Shown: positions 14,394 through 17,721 of the stretch, piece after piece
Numbering within the stretch: position 1 is the first letter of the stretch
Layout: every line of letters begins with the position of its first letter
Assembly (NCBI GenBank): GCA_005788205.1
Contig: SXYT01000017.1
Span: 1-17,721 of the forward strand
Source: Actinomycetota bacterium
Lineage (GTDB): Bacteria > Actinomycetota > Acidimicrobiia > Acidimicrobiales > Ilumatobacteraceae
DNA: 17,721 nucleotides
Reading direction: 5' to 3'
The notes under the pieces: model-generated
The model's database searches: none
The model's input: the letters and a program-made list of their open reading frames with translations, nothing else
What the model was told of the DNA's origin: nothing
Program-made: the position numbers and the translations under genes

Positions 14394-15227
14394 GTGACGA
14401 GCATCCCCCCACCGCTCGACCGCTGCGTGCGGCACCCGAACGTGGCCACCGGCCGGCACTGCACCCGCTGCGAACGGCCGGCCTGCAACGACTGCCTGGT
14501 CGCGGCCACGGTCGGGTCCCAGTGCCTCGACTGCGTCCGTTCCTCCCGCCCGCCGCGCGCGGAGCGAATGCGGAGATGGAACGCGGTGCAACCCGCGGTC
14601 GCCACACGCGTGCTCGTCGCCGCCAACATCGCGGTGTTCGTGTGGACGGGCCTCGGCGGGGCCGGTGCGCTCGGCGGGACAACATCGTCTCGCCAGCTGC
14701 AGCTCGGCCTGGCCGAGTACTTCGTGGCGTCGGGCGAGTGGTGGCGGATCATCACTGCCGGCTTTCTCCACTACGGCGCACTGCACATCGCGATGAACAT
14801 GCTGCTGCTGTACCAGCTGGGGTCCCTGCTCGAGCCCGTGCTCGGCAGGGGCAGGTTCGTGCTGCTCTATTTCGCGGCGATGGTCGGCGGCTCGCTCGGT
14901 GCGCTGCTGCTCTCCCCGGATGCGCTGACCGGCGGGGCGAGCGGGGCGGTGTTCGGTCTCATGGGTGCCGCCGCGGTTGCGCTGCTGCACCGGGGCGTGA
15001 ACCCGATGCAGACGGGCATCGGGACGACTCTCGTGCTGAACCTCCTCATCACGTTCGCCATCCCCGGCATCTCGGTCGGGGGCCATCTCGGGGGTGTCAT
15101 CGTGGGCGCCGGCGCCGGTTACGTCATGTTCGACCCGTCGATCAACCGCCAGATGCCGTGGGCCACGTGGGCGGCACCGGTGGCCGCCGTCGGTGCGTGC
15201 CTGTTCGCGATCGCGGCGATCGTCTAG
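14394..15227 (+). CDS. Rhomboid intramembrane serine protease with N-terminal B-box-like zinc finger
   Basis: A 277-residue protein. The first 48 residues hold paired metal ligands: C11-x2-H14, C23-x2-C26, C31-x2-C34 and C44-x2-C47, a B-box-like zinc finger facing the cytoplasm. Six to seven membrane segments follow from about residue 69. Rhomboid signatures are W117-R118, H131-I-A-M-N135 for the oxyanion hole, G-A-S183-G for the nucleophile and H231-L-G-G for the base, so the catalytic dyad is intact. It should cleave membrane-anchored substrates within the bilayer; the substrate is unknown. Zinc-finger rhomboids are widespread in actinobacteria. The start is GTG at 14394, one base after the fcl stop, so it is probably co-transcribed with fcl. 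Its stop overlaps that of the convergent DUF4031 gene by four bases. Confidence 0.94.
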   Translation: MTSIPPPLDRCVRHPNVATGRHCTRCERPACNDCLVAATVGSQCLDCVRSSRPPRAERMRRWNAVQPAVATRVLVAANIAVFVWTGLGGAGALGGTTSSRQLQLGLAEYFVASGEWWRIITAGFLHYGALHIAMNMLLLYQLGSLLEPVLGRGRFVLLYFAAMVGGSLGALLLSPDALTGGASGAVFGLMGAAAVALLHRGVNPMQTGIGTTLVLNLLITFAIPGISVGGHLGGVIVGAGAGYVMFDPSINRQMPWATWAAPVAAVGACLFAIAAIV

Positions 15228-15499
15228 CGGACGACGGAGCGGCGCTGTTCGGGCGTCAGCCGCAACCCCGTCTCGCGCAGCTTCGTCACGATCTCACGGC
15301 TCGCCACCTCGACCGCGCCGTGGTGGACGGCGCGCTCCCGCACGTGCTCCGGGAGGTCGTAGTGGTCACCCTGGAAGCCGCGCCGCGGCACCTCGAGCAG
15401 TTCGGCAAAGGCGTGCAGTTCGTCCAGGGAACAGTCGCTGATCATGTGGCACCACAGCATCCCACGGTGCGGCCAGCGGCACTGGTCGATGTAGATCAT
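15224..15499 (-). CDS. DUF4031 family protein
   Basis: A 91-residue protein matching the DUF4031 pattern: M-I-Y-I-D start, R-W-P (8-10), L-W-C-H (15-18), S-D-x-S-x-D-E-L-H-A-F (21-31), P-R-R (38-40) and D-H-Y-D-L-P (45-50). The family is common in actinobacteria and has no established function. Conserved His, Asp and Arg residues hint at an enzyme or nucleic-acid binding, but that is unproven. The start is ATG at 15499. A TTG one codon upstream (15502) is possible because TACGCT at 15514-15509 lies six bases before it. The frame stays open further upstream without family similarity. Its stop overlaps that of the rhomboid gene within a shared CTAG. Confidence 0.88.
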   Translation of the reverse strand: MIYIDQCRWPHRGMLWCHMISDCSLDELHAFAELLEVPRRGFQGDHYDLPEHVRERAVHHGAVEVASREIVTKLRETGLRLTPEQRRSVVR

Positions 15500-15508
15500 C
15501 AAGGACAG

Positions 15509-15514
15509 AGCGTA
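15509..15514 (-). promoter_or_regulatory. Putative -10 of the DUF4031 gene
   Basis: TACGCT on the minus strand, nine bases before the ATG at 15499 and six before a TTG at 15502. It is the same hexamer as the one before fbiA. No Shine-Dalgarno sequence is visible. Confidence 0.4.
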
Positions 15515-15576
15515 GTCGGGCCGGACGGACGGACCTTCGCACAGTCCGGCGCGACCGGGCATGGTTGACTGGTGAG

Positions 15577-15864
15577 ATGCCTGCAGTGAAGACGATGCCC
15601 GCCCAGGTCCAGCCCGACACCGACATCACCCCCGAGACGGGTGAGCCGGTCGTGGCGCACATCGTCAAGACCGAACCCGGCGAGAACGCCGCCGCCAAGG
15701 TGCTGGAGGCGCGCATCTACGGCACCCCACTGGAGGCGCTGTGCGGCCACGTGTGGGTTCCGTCGCGCGACCCGAAGCAGGTGCCGATGTGCCAGAAGTG
15801 CAAGGACGTCTACGACACGTACCGCATGTTCAACGAGGGCCTCGGCGAGACGCCGAGCGAGTGA
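15577..15864 (+). CDS. DUF3039 family protein, probable zinc-binding
   Basis: A 95-residue protein with the DUF3039 core: A-x-I-Y-G-T-P-L-E-A-L-C56-G-H-V-W-V-P-S-R-D-P (45-66), then P-M-C72-Q-K-C75-K-D-V-Y. Cys56, Cys72 and Cys75, with His58 or another residue, could form a zinc site. The family is small, mainly actinobacterial and of unknown function; the first 30 residues are polar and probably disordered. The start is taken as the ATG encoding M-P-A-V-K; TTG four codons upstream and ATG six codons downstream are alternatives. The nearest Shine-Dalgarno-like bases (GGTGAG) abut the ATG, so the start is uncertain. Its stop overlaps the start of the Nudix gene, so the two are probably translated together. 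Confidence 0.88.
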   Translation: MPAVKTMPAQVQPDTDITPETGEPVVAHIVKTEPGENAAAKVLEARIYGTPLEALCGHVWVPSRDPKQVPMCQKCKDVYDTYRMFNEGLGETPSE

Positions 15865-16361
15865 ACGTGAAGCGGTTTCGTCCGGCCGTGCGCGCACTGG
15901 TGCTGGACCCCGGAGGCCACGTGCTGATGGTGCGCCTCGTGTTCCCCCACGGTGCATGGTGGGTGCTGCCCGGCGGCGGCATCGACGAGGGCGAGGACGT
16001 CCTCGATGCCCTGCGCCGCGAACTGCACGAGGAGACAGGGCTCACCGACCCCGTGATCGGCGCGCACGTGTGGAACCGGCTGCACGAGTTCCGCCTGGTC
16101 GATGGCGACGGGACGGTGTGGGACGGCCAGCACGAGTCGGTCCACATGGTGCGCACCGAGCGTTTCGACATCAACCCGTCGATGTCGACAGAGCAGCTCC
16201 GGGCGGAGAACCTGCACGAGCACCGTTGGTGGTCTGTTGAGGAGATGGCCGCGTCCGACGGCACCGACCTGTTCGCCCCGCGCGACATCCACGTGCACCT
16301 CGCCGCGGTGCTGGCGGGCGGCCCGCCCGCCGTGCCGTTCGAGATCCACCAGGTGAACTGA
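15861..16361 (+). CDS. Nudix hydrolase
   Basis: A 166-residue protein with a perfect Nudix box at residues 39-61 (G-x5-E-x7-R-E-L-H-E-E-T-G-L), which binds the divalent metal and the diphosphate of its substrate. It cleaves a nucleoside diphosphate linked to another group; which one (oxidised nucleotide, nucleotide sugar, cofactor) cannot be told from the box. Nearby W-x-L-P-G-G and a C-terminal H-R-W-W-S-V-E-E-M segment are typical of the family. The start is GTG at 15861, overlapping the DUF3039 stop by four bases (GTGA); a second GTG lies at 15867. The downstream neighbour, convergent after a 9-base gap, is the error-prone polymerase dnaE2, so a pool-cleaning role is attractive but unproven. 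Confidence 0.93.
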   Translation: MNVKRFRPAVRALVLDPGGHVLMVRLVFPHGAWWVLPGGGIDEGEDVLDALRRELHEETGLTDPVIGAHVWNRLHEFRLVDGDGTVWDGQHESVHMVRTERFDINPSMSTEQLRAENLHEHRWWSVEEMAASDGTDLFAPRDIHVHLAAVLAGGPPAVPFEIHQVN

Positions 16362-16370
16362 CGGGACCGC

Positions 16371-17721
16371 TCAACGGAAGTCGCGGCTGGGCACCGACGC
16401 CGGCGAGAACAACGCCGACAAGGACTCCGCCACCACGTTCACCACCCCGTCAGCGCACTCCACGCGGCCGCGGACCAACAGGGCCGATGCATCGCGCGCC
16501 ACCGCACGGTGCCTGGCCCAGCATCCCTTCGAGCACACCACGTTGATGAGGCCCGTCTCGTCCTCGAGGCCGATGAATGTGGCGCCTCGCGCGGTCATCG
16601 GCCGCTGCCTGTGCGTGACCACCCCGGCCACCAGCACGCGGTCGCGGTGCGCCACGGCGCCCAGCTGTGCCGCCGTGAGCACACCCTTCGCGTCGAGCTG
16701 TTCGCGCAGGAACACCGTGGGGTGACCGTCGGGCGAGATGCCCGTGGCCCACAGGTCCGCGATCGCTTCCTCCACGGGTTCCATTCCCGGCAGCAACGGC
16801 GTGGACTGCACACCCGTGATGCCCTGCAGGGTCATGGCACCGCCGGTGTGCGCGCCCGCCTCCCACAGCGCGTCGCGCCGCGCGTCGCCGAACGACTCCC
16901 CGAACGCGCCGGCGGTGGCGAGCGCCTCGATCTGCCGGCGCGACATCTGCGGCACGCGCCGGCCGAGGTCCTCCATGGATGCGTACGGCCGGCCCTGCGC
17001 GACGGCCCGCGCGAGCTCCGCGCCGATGCCGCGCACGGAGCCGATGCCGAGGCGCACGGCATGGCCCCCGGCGGACTCCGCGCACGGCTCCAGTGTTGCG
17101 GTGTCTGCCGATGCGTTGATGTCCGGCGTGTTCACGAGGACACCGTGGCGGCGGGCGTCACGCACCAGCGTGTGCGGCGACCAGAACCCCATCGGCTGGG
17201 CGTTCAGCAGCGACGCGCAGAACACCGCCGGTTCGTGCAGCTTGACCCACGAGGATGCGTACACCAGGTAGGCAAAGCTCACCGAGTGGCTCTCGGGGAA
17301 GCCGTAGTTGGCGAATGCCGCCATCTTGTCGAAGATCTCGTCGGCGACGGCCCCCGTGATGCCGCGCTCCGCCATCCCCCCGTACAGGCGCACCTTCAGC
17401 CGTTCCATGCGCGCGCGCGACCGCTTGGACCCCATGGCCTGGCGCAGCTGGTCCGCCTCGCTGGGGGTGAAGCCGGCGACATCGATCGCCATCTGCATGA
17501 GCTGTTCCTGGAAGAGCGGCACGCCGAGCGTCTTGCCTAGCGAGTTCTCGAGCAGCGGGTGCAGGTACGTGACGGGTTCCTTGCCGTTGCGGCGACGGAT
17601 GTACGGGTGCACCGAGCCGCCCTGGATGGGGCCCGGCCGGATCAGCGCGATCTCCACCACCAGGTCGTAGAAGCGGCGCGGCTTCAGGCGCGGCAGCGTG
17701 GACATCTGCGCGCGCGACTCG
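16371..17721 (-). CDS. dnaE2: Error-prone DNA polymerase III alpha subunit DnaE2 (partial, N-terminus off the right edge)
   Basis: The frame is open to the window edge, so only the last 449 or so residues are present and the ATG at 17705 is internal. The first residues, E-S-R-A-Q-M, belong to a conserved segment in the middle of C-family polymerases, followed by ALIRPGPIQGGSVHPYIRRR, the polymerase fingers and F-A-N-Y-G-F-P-E-S-H-S. The later part has a helix-hairpin-helix-like region and a C-terminal OB-fold (VLVAGVVTHRQRPM and on) that ends shortly afterwards. The G-G-S-V-H-P-Y-I variant and the short C-terminus point to DnaE2 (ImuC), the SOS-induced lesion-bypass polymerase, not replicative DnaE1. 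Its partners imuA' and imuB, the catalytic aspartates, and any LexA box would lie outside the window. It ends nine bases from the Nudix stop. Confidence 0.93.
   Translation of the reverse strand, partial: ESRAQMSTLPRLKPRRFYDLVVEIALIRPGPIQGGSVHPYIRRRNGKEPVTYLHPLLENSLGKTLGVPLFQEQLMQMAIDVAGFTPSEADQLRQAMGSKRSRARMERLKVRLYGGMAERGITGAVADEIFDKMAAFANYGFPESHSVSFAYLVYASSWVKLHEPAVFCASLLNAQPMGFWSPHTLVRDARRHGVLVNTPDINASADTATLEPCAESAGGHAVRLGIGSVRGIGAELARAVAQGRPYASMEDLGRRVPQMSRRQIEALATAGAFGESFGDARRDALWEAGAHTGGAMTLQGITGVQSTPLLPGMEPVEEAIADLWATGISPDGHPTVFLREQLDAKGVLTAAQLGAVAHRDRVLVAGVVTHRQRPMTARGATFIGLEDETGLINVVCSKGCWARHRAVARDASALLVRGRVECADGVVNVVAESLSALFSPASVPSRDFR

Noticed and set aside
12396..14397. Plus-strand frames of 330 and 372 residues over the first GT4 gene and fcl
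   Set aside because: They are Arg/His-rich with no motifs and lie in the wrong frame or strand relative to complete, recognisable genes.
15220..15234. A five-base stem (TCGTC/GACGA) at the rhomboid/DUF4031 junction as a terminator
   Set aside because: It is too short and has no T-run; chance occurrence is likely at this GC content.
14522..15568. A 348-residue plus-strand frame over the rhomboid gene
   Set aside because: It is a shifted-frame shadow. The rhomboid frame contains the intact zinc finger and catalytic Ser/His.
16509..17540. A 343-residue plus-strand frame opposite dnaE2
   Set aside because: It is antisense to a well-conserved polymerase region and has no recognisable domain.

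Overview
The window is GC-rich, tightly packed DNA from an actinomycetote. Four things point there: two coenzyme F420 biosynthesis genes (fbiA, fbiB), an error-prone polymerase of the DnaE2 type, two small proteins of mainly actinobacterial families (DUF4031 and DUF3039), and promoters that lie directly against start codons. The content and gene order would suit Acidimicrobiia, but that placement is inference. I see no rRNA, tRNA, CRISPR array, insertion sequence or phage gene. No gap between genes exceeds about 135 bases, so there is no long empty stretch.

Layout. Bases 1-2712 (minus) hold a large membrane glycosyltransferase that runs off the left edge. Diverging from it are a 104-residue protein with a pentapeptide repeat (2818-3132) and a Wzx-like flippase (3143-4471). 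Next come GDP-mannose 4,6-dehydratase (4473-5459, minus) and, divergent from it, fbiA-fbiB (5594-7271). A six-gene operon on the minus strand runs from 13394 down to 7275. Its genes touch or overlap at every junction: three GT4 glycosyltransferases, a histidine-rich single-pass membrane protein of unknown function, a GDP-mannose-type nucleotidyltransferase, and an extended SDR protein that appears to have lost its catalytic residues. Divergent from that operon is GDP-L-fucose synthase (13433-14392), followed by a rhomboid protease with an N-terminal zinc finger (14394-15227). The right end holds DUF4031 (minus), DUF3039 and a Nudix hydrolase (plus), and the C-terminal part of dnaE2 (minus), which runs off the right edge.

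How it fits together. The nucleotidyltransferase, Gmd and GDP-L-fucose synthase would together take mannose-1-phosphate to GDP-mannose and then GDP-L-fucose. Four glycosyltransferases and a flippase could assemble and export a fucose- or deoxyhexose-containing surface glycan. The F420 genes sit inside this locus. Mycobacteria have a related arrangement, with fbiA-fbiB near manB, wbbL1 and rmlD. The right-hand block looks like ordinary housekeeping and repair.

The points most worth a second look are the apparently dead SDR protein coupled to the nucleotidyltransferase, the histidine-rich membrane protein, the pentapeptide-repeat protein beside the flippase, the single-domain FbiB, and a repeated leaderless-promoter pattern. 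Nothing here is demonstrably a new defence or mobile system.
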